Source: CAVYOE01 sp963770155 (GTDB lineage Bacteria; Actinomycetota; Thermoleophilia; Solirubrobacterales; 70-9). From it: a DNA stretch of 64,000 nt. The position numbers and the translations under genes are program-made. The stretch covers positions 496,001 through 560,000 of the forward strand of contig CAVYOE010000001.1 in the NCBI GenBank assembly GCA_963770155.1, in the 5' to 3' direction. The notes under the pieces are model-generated. The model was given only the letters and a program-made list of their open reading frames with translations. It was not told the origin of the DNA and did no database searches. Positions 50,898-58,799 of the stretch are shown here, in pieces; the stretch's first letter is position 1, and every line of letters begins with the position of its first letter.

Positions 50898-52610
50898 GTG
50901 GCCCAGAACGCATCCATACGCCTGGCGCTCGCCCAGATCAATCCCACCGTGGGCGCGATCGACGCCAACGCGGCGAAGGTCGGCGAGTGGATTGGGCGCG
51001 CGCGCGACGCGGGCGCGCAGGCTGTCCTCTTTCCCGAGCTCTGCCTGCCTGGCTACCCCGCCGAGGATCTCTACCTGAACGCGGGCTTCCTTCGCTCCAA
51101 CGTCGAGGCGCTCGAGGCCGTTGCCGAGGAGGTCGAAGGGATTGACGCCCTGGTCGGCTTTGCCGAACCGTGCGCGCCCAGCCAGGCCGACGACCTGGCC
51201 GGACCGAGCCCGCCGCGGGCCAACAATGCCCTGGCGCTGCTCGCGGGCGGGAAGATCGCCGCGGTCTATCGCAAGGTTCACCTCCCCAACTACGGCGTCT
51301 TCGACGAGCGCCGCTACTTCGAGCCCGGGTCGGAGCCCGTCGTGGTCGAGGCCGCCGGGGTGCCAGTGGGACTCACGGTGTGCGAGGACATCTGGGTGCC
51401 CGGCGAGCCCGAGACCGCCGAGGTGCAGGCCGGCGCGAAGCTGATCCTGAACGCCTCCGCCTCCCCGTACCACCGCGGCAAGGGAACCGAGCGCGAAGAG
51501 ATGGTCTCCGAGCGGGCCCGGGCCTGCGGTGCGCCGATAGCGCTTTGCAACGCGACCGGAGGCCAGGACGAGCTCGTTTTCGACGGGCACAGCTTCATCG
51601 TCAACGAGCGCGGCGAGGTCGTCGCCCGAGCCGCCCAGTTCACCGAAGAGCTGCTCGTCTGCGAAATCACATTTACCGGCAGCTCCTCGGCTTCGCCTGC
51701 GGGGCTGCCGGCGGAAGGTTCAGGCCGGGTGGACCATGAGTGTCCTGTGGCCGAGCGGCTCGAGCCGGTGGCCGAGGTGTACGCGGCGATCAGGCTCGGC
51801 CTCGCCGACTACGTCGGCAAGAACGGATTCGAGCGCGTGGTGGTGGCGCTCTCCGGCGGAATCGACTCGGCCCTGGTGGCGATGATCGCGGTCGACGCGC
51901 TCGGCCCCGAGAAGGTCAGCTGCGTCGTCATGCCCTCTCCCCACTCCAGCGATGAGACTCAAGGCGACGCGCGCGAGATCGCCGAGAACCTCGGTTGCGA
52001 GCTGATCGAGATCCCGATCAGCGACGCGATGCAGGCATACGAGTCGGCGCTTTCGGAGTCATTCGACGGAAGCGAGCCCGGCCTGGCCGAAGAGAACCTG
52101 CAGGCGCGGATCCGCGGCAACCTGGTGATGGCACTCTCGAACCGGTTCGGGTGGCTCGTTCTCACCACCGGGAACAAGAGCGAGATGTCGGTCGGCTACG
52201 CGACGCTCTACGGCGACATGGCCGGAGGCTTCGCGGTGATCAAGGACGTTCCCAAGACCCTCGTCTACGAACTGGTTCGCCACCGCAACCGCGAGGCCGG
52301 CCGCGAGCTGGTGCCGGCCTCGGTGCTCGAGCGCGCGCCCTCGGCCGAGCTGCGGCCGGACCAGCGCGATTCCGACTCGCTGCCGCCCTACGAGGTGCTC
52401 GACCGCATCCTCGAGGCGTATGTGGAGCGGGACGAGGGCCCCGAGGAGATGGTCGCGGCCGGGCTGCCGGAGGACGCGGTCGCCGAGGTCGTGGCGCTGG
52501 TCGACAAGGCCGAGTACAAGCGCCGGCAGGCACCCCCGGGGGTGAAGATCACGCCGCGCGCCTTCGGCCGGGATCGTAGGCTGCCGATCACCAACCGCTT
52601 CCGAGGCTGA
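50898..52610 (+). CDS. nadE: Glutamine-dependent NAD+ synthetase
   Basis: 570 residues. The N-terminal nitrilase-type glutaminase domain has Glu (PELCLPGY), Lys (YRKVHLPN) and Cys (VCEDIWVPG). The C-terminal NAD synthetase domain has the ATP loop SGGIDSALVA and TTGNKSEMSVGY. GTG 50898 follows GATACT (50886-50891) by 6 bases; the frame is open further upstream but not conserved. Confidence 0.95.
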   Translation: MAQNASIRLALAQINPTVGAIDANAAKVGEWIGRARDAGAQAVLFPELCLPGYPAEDLYLNAGFLRSNVEALEAVAEEVEGIDALVGFAEPCAPSQADDLAGPSPPRANNALALLAGGKIAAVYRKVHLPNYGVFDERRYFEPGSEPVVVEAAGVPVGLTVCEDIWVPGEPETAEVQAGAKLILNASASPYHRGKGTEREEMVSERARACGAPIALCNATGGQDELVFDGHSFIVNERGEVVARAAQFTEELLVCEITFTGSSSASPAGLPAEGSGRVDHECPVAERLEPVAEVYAAIRLGLADYVGKNGFERVVVALSGGIDSALVAMIAVDALGPEKVSCVVMPSPHSSDETQGDAREIAENLGCELIEIPISDAMQAYESALSESFDGSEPGLAEENLQARIRGNLVMALSNRFGWLVLTTGNKSEMSVGYATLYGDMAGGFAVIKDVPKTLVYELVRHRNREAGRELVPASVLERAPSAELRPDQRDSDSLPPYEVLDRILEAYVERDEGPEEMVAAGLPEDAVAEVVALVDKAEYKRRQAPPGVKITPRAFGRDRRLPITNRFRG

Positions 52611-52622
52611 ACCCCCAGGAGG

Positions 52623-53033
52623 ATGAGTTCATTGGCAGACGGCTACACGATCACCAAGGTCGAGGAGGTCCCCGACGTCTCCGGCGACTATCCGGGCGCA
52701 GTGCGTTTCATGGCGGGTGCGCTCGAATCCGACCAGGTCGCCTTCAGCCACCGCGTGATGCCGCCGGAGACCGGTGGCCTCAAGGGCGAGCGGATCGGGC
52801 ACAGCCACAAGACCCAGGAGGAGATCTACTTCGTCGTCTCCGGGACGATGCAGCTGAAGCTCGATGACGAGGTGGTCGAGGTCGGGCCGGGTACGGCGGT
52901 CAGGATCGCTCCCGAAACCGTTCGCTGCGCCTGGAACGAGGGATCCGACGAGGTCGAGCTGCTGATGGTCTCGAACACCGTCGAGGACATCCGCGCCGAG
53001 ATCGACGAGATGGATCCGGACTTCTGGCCGTGA
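52623..53033 (+). CDS. Cupin-domain protein
   Basis: 136-residue single-cupin protein with GHSHKTQEEIYFVVSGT (metal-ligand His, His, Glu motif) and PGTAVRIAPETVRCAWN (second motif; the usual His is not obvious). The AGGAGG at 52617-52622 abuts ATG 52623 and is better spaced for TTG 52632 (start LADGYTITKV), so the true start may be the TTG. Confidence 0.85.
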   Translation: MSSLADGYTITKVEEVPDVSGDYPGAVRFMAGALESDQVAFSHRVMPPETGGLKGERIGHSHKTQEEIYFVVSGTMQLKLDDEVVEVGPGTAVRIAPETVRCAWNEGSDEVELLMVSNTVEDIRAEIDEMDPDFWP

Positions 53034-53034
53034 G

Positions 53035-53439
53035 CTAGCTGCGGGTTCCCGGCTCGGGCCGCGGCCTGATTGCCGCAGTCATCCGGACCATCGCGCAGAG
53101 CCTGCCCTCGTCGTCGGTGATCTCTACGTCCCACACCCAGGTGGTGCGTCCCTTGTGACGGGCACGCGCAGTTGCATTCAGATAGCCGTCGGTGACCGGA
53201 CGCAGGAAAGTGGTGCTGTTCGATTGCCCGAGTGCGATCAGGCCCTCCGCGGCGATCGCCTGGCTCGTCGCCTGCGAGCAGATGCTTTCGGCGAGCGTGG
53301 CATAGACGCCGCCATGGACGACTCCGTGAGGCTGTTTGTGCTGGTCGCCGACCTTGATTCGGCCCCGGGCTTCCTCCGGCCCCAGCTCGAGCCACTCGGT
53401 CCCGACGTGGCGGTCGAAAGCGCTTTCAGACTCTGCCAT
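53035..53439 (-). CDS. PaaI-type hotdog thioesterase
   Basis: 134-residue acyl-CoA thioesterase-like protein with QPHGVVHGGVYATLAESI (HGG active-site loop with the following Glu) and NSTTFLRPVTDGYLNATAR. In relatives it hydrolyses aryl or hydroxyphenylacetyl-CoA. It is convergent with the cupin gene (1-base gap). Confidence 0.9.
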   Translation of the reverse strand: MAESESAFDRHVGTEWLELGPEEARGRIKVGDQHKQPHGVVHGGVYATLAESICSQATSQAIAAEGLIALGQSNSTTFLRPVTDGYLNATARARHKGRTTWVWDVEITDDEGRLCAMVRMTAAIRPRPEPGTRS

Positions 53440-53477
53440 GTGACGCGGAAACTACCTGCAACCCGTACGCTTCCGCG

Positions 53478-54530
53478 GTGCCTCTGAGCGACGACCAGCG
53501 CGCCATGCTGCAGCTTCTGCTCGAGGGCGGGCAGAACTACGCCGACATTGCCGCGCTGCTCGGGATCGAGGAACAAGAGGTGCGGACACGCGCCCAGACC
53601 GCGCTGACCGAGCTCGCCGGCTCCGATCCCGATGCCAACGTCGGTCTTACCGACTATCTGCTCGGCCAGGCCGATCCGATCGGACGCGCCGACGCCGTCC
53701 GCCAGCTGCAGAGCGACCAGGCGACGCGTGACCTTGCCGCCAAGCTCGGCGCCCAACTGCGCATGCTCGCCCCGAAGGCCCAGCTTCCCGACATCCCCGG
53801 GACCGATGTGGGCGGGACCCCTGCTTCGGCAGCTGCTCCGGCCCGGCCCGGAACCGTCTCGAGCGGCGCGGGGACAGCCGCCCGCGATGCGATCGGCGGC
53901 TTCGGGGAGCGCCTGCGCGGCCTGGGTTCGCGAGAGCGCCGCGTCCCCTTGCTCCTGGGCTTGGGGGCCGTACTCATTCTCGCCGCGGTCCTGATCGCCA
54001 CCGGCGTGATCGGCGGTGGAGACGATGACGAGGGGGGTGACGGCGCCGGGCCAGCGGAGGCCGGCGATCCGGTCGAGCGGATCGAGATGCAGCCCGTCGA
54101 TGGCGGCTCGGGCGGCGGCCAGATCGCAATCGTGAATGTCGCGGACCGGCCGGTGCTGTCGATCAACCTGTTCGGCTTGGAACCGAGCGGGACCGAGGCC
54201 GGATACATGGTTTGGCTCTATAACTCGGATCAGGAGGCGCTGCCGATTACTCCCCCCGGCCAGGTCGCCAAAGATGGGACGTTGACGGCACAGGCACCCG
54301 TGCCCCCGGCACTCCGGGGCCTCATGTCTCAGTTCCGATCCTTGGTGGTGTCGCTCACACCAGTCTCTGAGGCTCGCAAGGCATTCAAGAACGTGACTAC
54401 GGAGAACGCCCTATCGAGCTTCACCGGCGAACTTGTGCTGCAGGGGGCGACCCCGACCGCCTCTGCTGATGCGGAATCAGGGAGCGGCACGGCGCCGACC
54501 CCGACAACGCCCGCACCTCCAGCGCCCTAG
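53478..54530 (+). CDS. Single-TM protein: sigma-region-4-like HTH outside-linked to RskA-like domain
   Basis: 350 residues. The N-terminal 50 residues (LSDDQRAMLQLLLEGGQNYADIAALLGI) look like a sigma-70 region 4 helix-turn-helix. A flexible Ala/Pro linker, one TM helix (about 155-178), a Gly/Asp linker and an extracytoplasmic domain with AGYMVWLYNSDQEALPI and LVVSLTPVSEARKAF follow; that domain resembles the C-terminal part of anti-sigma-K proteins. It could be a membrane-tethered regulator. GTG follows TACGCT (53466-53471) by 6 bases. Confidence 0.8.
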   Translation: MPLSDDQRAMLQLLLEGGQNYADIAALLGIEEQEVRTRAQTALTELAGSDPDANVGLTDYLLGQADPIGRADAVRQLQSDQATRDLAAKLGAQLRMLAPKAQLPDIPGTDVGGTPASAAAPARPGTVSSGAGTAARDAIGGFGERLRGLGSRERRVPLLLGLGAVLILAAVLIATGVIGGGDDDEGGDGAGPAEAGDPVERIEMQPVDGGSGGGQIAIVNVADRPVLSINLFGLEPSGTEAGYMVWLYNSDQEALPITPPGQVAKDGTLTAQAPVPPALRGLMSQFRSLVVSLTPVSEARKAFKNVTTENALSSFTGELVLQGATPTASADAESGSGTAPTPTTPAPPAP

Positions 54531-56155
54531 GGGATCAGCTTCCCCGGGTTCATGATCCCGGCGGGGTCGAGGCGTTCCTTGGCCGCGCGCAGGACCTCGA
54601 TCCCGAGCTCGCCGACCTCCGCATGCATGTAGGGCGCATGGTCGCGGCCGATGGCGTGGTGATGGGTGATCGTTCCCTCGGCGCCCACGATTGCCTCGCA
54701 AGCCGCGGTCTTGGCCTCTCGCCACTGCTCCATCTCCTCCCCCTCCCGTCCGCGGGCGAGAAAGGTGAAGTAGAGCGATGCTCCATCAGGGTATGCGTGG
54801 GAGACGTGGCAGTAGACGATCGGCGGGGTACCGCCGCGCTGCAGGGTGTCGCGGAGGGCACCGCCGACCGCGTCGTAGAGCTCGCCGAGCCTGCTCCAGG
54901 TGTGTGAAGTCTCGAGCGTCTCGACGAACACTCCGCGCGCGATCAGCTCGTCGCGGAAGTAGGGGCCGTCGAAGCGGCCTTTCTCCCAGGAGCGGCCGGC
55001 GCGCGTGCCTATCGGTACCGCGCCGCCGCGACGCAAGAGGCGGGCGCCGAGCTCGCGGCGGCGGCGCACAGACTCTGGCTCCCCCTCCCAGCCGGCGATC
55101 ACGATGCAGCCTCCGCTCCGGCGCCGCAGTGACAGATATGTGTCGAGCGCTCGGCGCTGCAGGCCTTCGCCGACGCCGGCGAGCAAGGAGATGCGGGTTT
55201 CCTCCTCGTCGGAGAGACGAATTACGTCCGGCAGCGCCTCCTCCTGGGCCAGCGCCCGGATGGTCTCGCGACCCGACTCGAAGTCGGCTGCGAACCAGGT
55301 CTCGTAGCGACGCTGCTCCGGCGCCGGCCTGACCCGCACGGTGACCTCGTCGATCACGCCGAGCGTCCCCTCGGAGCCGACCACGAGCTCGCGCAGGGCA
55401 GGGCCGGCAGCGGTGTGTGGCGTTTGGAGCGTCCCGATGCGCCCCGTCGGGGTCGCCATCTGCACCGCGGTGACCACCTCGTCGAAGCGGCCGTAGCCGC
55501 TCGAGGCCTGCCCTGCCGAGCGGGTCGCCGCGAAGCCCCCGATGGTCGCGTACTCGAATGACTGCGGATAGTGGCCGAGGGTGAGGCCCGCGCGGCCGAG
55601 CTCCGCCTCGGCCTCCGGACCGCGCAGCCCGGGTCCGAGCCGCGCGGTCAGCGCGGTGCGGTCGACCGAGACCTCGCGCATCCGGCAGAGGTCGAGCGAG
55701 ATCAGTCGTTCGTGAGCGCCCCTGACGGCATCCACGCCTCCGACGACACTGGAACCGCCGCCGTAGGGGACGACCGCGACGCCCTCGGCGGCGCAGGCGC
55801 GCAGCAGAGCTTCGACCTGGCCGGGATCGGCGGGAGCCACGATCGCGTCGGGGACCTCGGTGATCCCCGCGGTCCGCAACCGGAAGAGGTCGGGGTAGCT
55901 GCTCCCCGCGGCATGGCGGATCCGCTGCTCGGCATCCGTGTAGACGTGCTCGGCTCCGACCACTTCGGTGACGGCCTTCGGAAGCGTGGCCGGGTCCGGC
56001 AGCTCGAACGACTCGATCGGCTCCGGCTGCTCCTCCGCCCCGATTCCGCCGAGTTCCTCCCCGAGCTGGGCCAGGGCGCTGTCGCTGATCGGCAGGCGCT
56101 TGCCGGCATCCCCCCACCCCCACCACTTGGTGTCGCTGCGGGGGCAGGCAGTCAT
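54527..56155 (-). CDS. FAD-linked oxidase, alkyl-DHAP synthase-like
   Basis: 542 residues of the VAO/PCMH FAD family. It begins with the AGPS-type KWWGWGD. The FAD domain has VVPYGGGSSVVGG and GGFAATRSAGQASSGYGRFD. The C-terminal GTITHHHAIGRDHAPY carries the His cluster and Arg typical of alkylglycerone-phosphate synthases, which make ether-lipid precursors. Other 2-hydroxyacid dehydrogenases share the fold. It is last in a minus-strand run after the SRPBCC gene. Confidence 0.88.
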   Translation of the reverse strand: MTACPRSDTKWWGWGDAGKRLPISDSALAQLGEELGGIGAEEQPEPIESFELPDPATLPKAVTEVVGAEHVYTDAEQRIRHAAGSSYPDLFRLRTAGITEVPDAIVAPADPGQVEALLRACAAEGVAVVPYGGGSSVVGGVDAVRGAHERLISLDLCRMREVSVDRTALTARLGPGLRGPEAEAELGRAGLTLGHYPQSFEYATIGGFAATRSAGQASSGYGRFDEVVTAVQMATPTGRIGTLQTPHTAAGPALRELVVGSEGTLGVIDEVTVRVRPAPEQRRYETWFAADFESGRETIRALAQEEALPDVIRLSDEEETRISLLAGVGEGLQRRALDTYLSLRRRSGGCIVIAGWEGEPESVRRRRELGARLLRRGGAVPIGTRAGRSWEKGRFDGPYFRDELIARGVFVETLETSHTWSRLGELYDAVGGALRDTLQRGGTPPIVYCHVSHAYPDGASLYFTFLARGREGEEMEQWREAKTAACEAIVGAEGTITHHHAIGRDHAPYMHAEVGELGIEVLRAAKERLDPAGIMNPGKLIP

Positions 56156-56174
56156 TTGGGTGGGGTGTGGTGGC

Positions 56175-56630
56175 TCATTTCTCCGGTCTCACGGCCTGTT
56201 CGAGGCCGTCGAGGGCCGCGTTGAGGATGCGTCCTGTGGCACGGCGCACCATCGGCGAGCCCAGCCGCGACATTCCCCGCAGGCGCTGCTCGTTCGCGAT
56301 TGCGACCTGGGTTTCGCCCTCTACGGGCTCCAGGGTCACCTCCATGATCGAGCGCCGCAGGATGCGCTCGAACGGAGAGTTCTCGATCAGCTGTTCGAAG
56401 ATGAAGCGTTCGGGTTCCGCCGAGCTGGTGCAGCGATAGTCGGCCCGCACGCCGCGCCCGTCCTTGGTCTCGAGCACCTGGGTCCAGGAGCAATTCTTTC
56501 CCTGGCCGCTGACGTTCTCCACCCGTGTCGTCTTCGGCCACCAGCGCGGCATGTGCTCGGGGTCTGAGACCACCCGCCACACGTCCCGCACCGGTGCGGA
56601 GATCCGTCGGCGGCGGACTACGTGCGGCAA
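56175..56630 (-). CDS. SRPBCC (START-like) family protein
   Basis: 151-residue hydrophobic-ligand-binding fold: ISAPVRDVWRVVSDPEHMPRWWP at the N-terminus and a long C-terminal helix (MVRRATGRILNAALDGLEQAV). Likely a lipid or polyketide-type binder; the ligand is unknown. The TTG start lies 3 bases after the MerR stop. It is adjacent to the AGPS-like enzyme, so a lipid role is plausible. Confidence 0.85.
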   Translation of the reverse strand: MPHVVRRRRISAPVRDVWRVVSDPEHMPRWWPKTTRVENVSGQGKNCSWTQVLETKDGRGVRADYRCTSSAEPERFIFEQLIENSPFERILRRSIMEVTLEPVEGETQVAIANEQRLRGMSRLGSPMVRRATGRILNAALDGLEQAVRPEK

Positions 56631-56633
56631 GAG

Positions 56634-57398
56634 TTAGGTCGCGTTGCGCGCCAGGTCTCGCAGGTCCCGGACGAGCAGCAGGTGCTTGAGATTGCTGGCG
56701 GCCGCCGCCAGCGTGTCGAGGTTCTCGAGCGCCTCGCGGCGCTTTGCCTCGCTCTGCGAGCGAAGCGCCGCCCCCAGGACCTGCTCCAGCAGCCCCGCCT
56801 CGCGGTCGGCCGAGGTCCGGAAGGTCTTGAGGTGACGCCCTGAAACGCCGTACTGGGCGAGCTCGGTCGCCGCCTGGACGATCTCCCGGTCGCTGTCGTT
56901 GAAGTAGAGCTCGCCGCTCACTTGCTCGGGCTTCACCAGGCGGAACTCCTGGAGCTCGGTGATCAGCTGCGGGCTGGCGCCGGTGTGCTCGATCAGCTCT
57001 CGCGTGGTCAGCCTGGCGCTGCCGCCGTCGGACTCGATGCTGCCTGCGCGGCGCTGGCCGGCCTTGCGCTCAGTCGCCTCGTTGCCACCGCTGCCCGAGG
57101 CAAGCTCCTGGCGGATCACGCGCAGGGGCAAGAACTCGTCGCGCTGGAGCCGCAAGATCGTCCGCAGTCGCTCGACGTCCGCCTGGCTGTAGAGGCGGTA
57201 GCCACCGGGGGTCCGGCGTGGAGAGAGCAGCTTCTGGTCTTCCAGGTAGCGGATCTTAGAAATCGAGACATCGTCGAACTCGCGACCGAGGATCTTGGCG
57301 ACCGCGCCGATCGTCAGGGCCTTGCGGGTGGCCGATGGGCTCTCGCCGGCGCGGCGGGCGTTGCGGGTTGACTGGCGGGTTGTGGGCGGAGGCGTCAC
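56634..57398 (-). CDS. MerR-family regulator (FtsR/Rv1828-like)
   Basis: 254 residues with a MerR winged helix (LTIGAVAKILGREFDDVSISKIRYLEDQKLL, TPGGYRLYSQADVERL) and a second helical regulatory domain. A MerR gene next to an FHA gene is conserved in actinobacteria; the Corynebacterium homologue FtsR controls ftsZ. Its GTG overlaps the FHA stop (GTGA). Residues about 100-125 are a variable Ser/Gly/Arg linker. Confidence 0.88.
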   Translation of the reverse strand: MTPPPTTRQSTRNARRAGESPSATRKALTIGAVAKILGREFDDVSISKIRYLEDQKLLSPRRTPGGYRLYSQADVERLRTILRLQRDEFLPLRVIRQELASGSGGNEATERKAGQRRAGSIESDGGSARLTTRELIEHTGASPQLITELQEFRLVKPEQVSGELYFNDSDREIVQAATELAQYGVSGRHLKTFRTSADREAGLLEQVLGAALRSQSEAKRREALENLDTLAAAASNLKHLLLVRDLRDLARNAT

Positions 57399-57868
57399 TG
57401 TTTCTCCAGGTAGCTGAGCTTGTACTTGCCGACTTGAATCTCATCGCCGTCTGCGAGCTGATGGGACTCGATCCGGCGCCGGTTGACGTAGGTGCCGTTG
57501 AGCGAGCCGAGGTCGTCGACGTAGAGGCCGTCCCGGCGGCGCACCACCAGCGCGTGGTTCCGGGAGACGGTTACGTCGTCGAGGAAGATTCCGGCGTCGG
57601 GGCTGCGGCCGATCGAGACCCGGTCCTCCTCGATCGGGAAGCTCTCGCCGGCGCGGCCGCCTCCGGCGCGGATCACCATTGCCGCTCCGGCTCGGTCGAC
57701 CACCTCGTCGATGTCCACGGGGTGCATCTCCCCCGTGTCGTCGACGCGATAGGTCATCGTCGTCGGCTCCTCCGAGCCCTCTGGCCGGGAGAGATAGGCG
57801 CCGCATTTCTGGCAGTAGTTAGCGCCGTCGACGTTGACGAAGCCACACTCTGGGCAGTGCACTGGCAT
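57395..57868 (-). CDS. FHA-domain protein with zinc ribbon (GarA-like)
   Basis: 157 residues. An N-terminal zinc ribbon (CPECGFVN, CQKCGAY) and a Thr-containing segment (EEPTTMTYR) that could be a Ser/Thr-kinase target precede an FHA domain with SIGRSPDAG, SRNHALV and GSLNGTYVNRRRI. In GarA/OdhI the FHA domain binds the phosphorylated N-terminal Thr and regulates 2-oxoglutarate metabolism. The FHA-MerR order matches garA-merR of mycobacteria. Confidence 0.9.
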   Translation of the reverse strand: MPVHCPECGFVNVDGANYCQKCGAYLSRPEGSEEPTTMTYRVDDTGEMHPVDIDEVVDRAGAAMVIRAGGGRAGESFPIEEDRVSIGRSPDAGIFLDDVTVSRNHALVVRRRDGLYVDDLGSLNGTYVNRRRIESHQLADGDEIQVGKYKLSYLEKQ

Positions 57869-57887
57869 CGGCGGTGTCCCTGCCGGT

Positions 57888-58148
57888 CTAGGAGTCCTCG
57901 GCGACGTCCTCGCCCCGGTTGGCGAGGATCTTGCTGAGGCGTTCGACGTCGTCGCCCTTGATCAGGGTGTCCCCCTGCTCGCGCTTGGAGCGCAGCCGGT
58001 TGACGAGCTCAGCGCGAAGGATGTCGATCTTGCCGTGGAGGATCCGCCTCTTGTACGAGATCTCCTGTTCCTCCTCGGTGAGCTGCTCGATCAGGCCCTT
58101 GAGCTCCTGATCGCTCATCGATCCGATGTCTGGGAATGTGTCCTCCAC
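57888..58148 (-). CDS. RsiG-like c-di-GMP-responsive anti-sigma candidate
   Basis: 86-residue helical hairpin protein. The first helix region contains EQEISYKRRILHGKID, which fits the RsiG c-di-GMP-binding pattern E-x3-S-x2-R-x3-Q-x3-D except that the Gln position is His. RsiG proteins hold a WhiG-type sigma factor inactive in complex with c-di-GMP; single-motif homodimeric forms are known from deep actinobacteria such as Rubrobacter. No whiG is in this window. GTG follows TATAGT (ACTATA at 58157-58162 on the plus strand) by 8 bases. Confidence 0.75.
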   Translation of the reverse strand: MEDTFPDIGSMSDQELKGLIEQLTEEEQEISYKRRILHGKIDILRAELVNRLRSKREQGDTLIKGDDVERLSKILANRGEDVAEDS

Positions 58149-58197
58149 GCACGCCCACTATACCCCTGAATCAGCAGGCTCTAGTGGAGGTTGAGGG

Positions 58198-58740
58198 TTA
58201 TGCAGGGGCGCTTGCGCGGAGCCTGGCCACGCCGTCGCGGACGTAGGCGAAGGTGGCGAGGACGGCGCAGGCGACGCCGAAGACGAGCAGCACGTCCCAG
58301 ACGATGCTCTCGAACACCATCGCCCAGAACAGCGCGCCCATGATCGGGAAGACGGCGATCCGCCCGAACCAGTTGATCTCCAGCTCCTGCCCCTGGCGCA
58401 GCGCGAGCTGTGCAAGGACCAGGGTGACCAGCTCGCGCCCCGCGAGCACCGCGAGCGCCCAGCGTGGCAGCAGCTCGAAGTGCCAGCAGACCGCGGCGCC
58501 GCTGAGGACGGTGAGCCGGTCGACGATCGGGTCGAGCAGCGCTCCCATGCGGCTGTACTGGCCGGTGGCCCGGGCGACGAAGCCGTCGAGGTAGTCGCCG
58601 GCGGCGATCAGCCAGTAGATGATCCAGGCGGCGACGGCGTGGCCGTCGTCGGAGTTGAAGGCGAGGACGAGGAAGACCGGCAGCGCCGGCAAGCCGGATG
58701 TAGCCGATCAGGTTCGGGAGAGTCCAGGGGCGCAGGGGCT
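58198..58740 (-). pseudogene. pgsA: CDP-alcohol phosphatidyltransferase (pgsA-type), apparent frameshift
   Basis: Membrane enzyme of phospholipid synthesis. The catalytic signature DGFVARATGQYSRMGALLDPIVDR (D-G-x2-A-R...G-x3-D-x3-D) and five or so TM helices are intact in 58198-58692. The expected N-terminal TLPNLIGYIRL is encoded at 58693-58740 in another frame, so one indel lies near 58694. It adjoins a stretch with many indels, so sequencing error is more likely than gene loss. Confidence 0.8.
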
Positions 58741-58799
58741 GGCCCGGCCGGGTCTCCTTGCGGAGGCGGCCCGGAGCGGTCGAGCCCGAAGCGGCGGCG

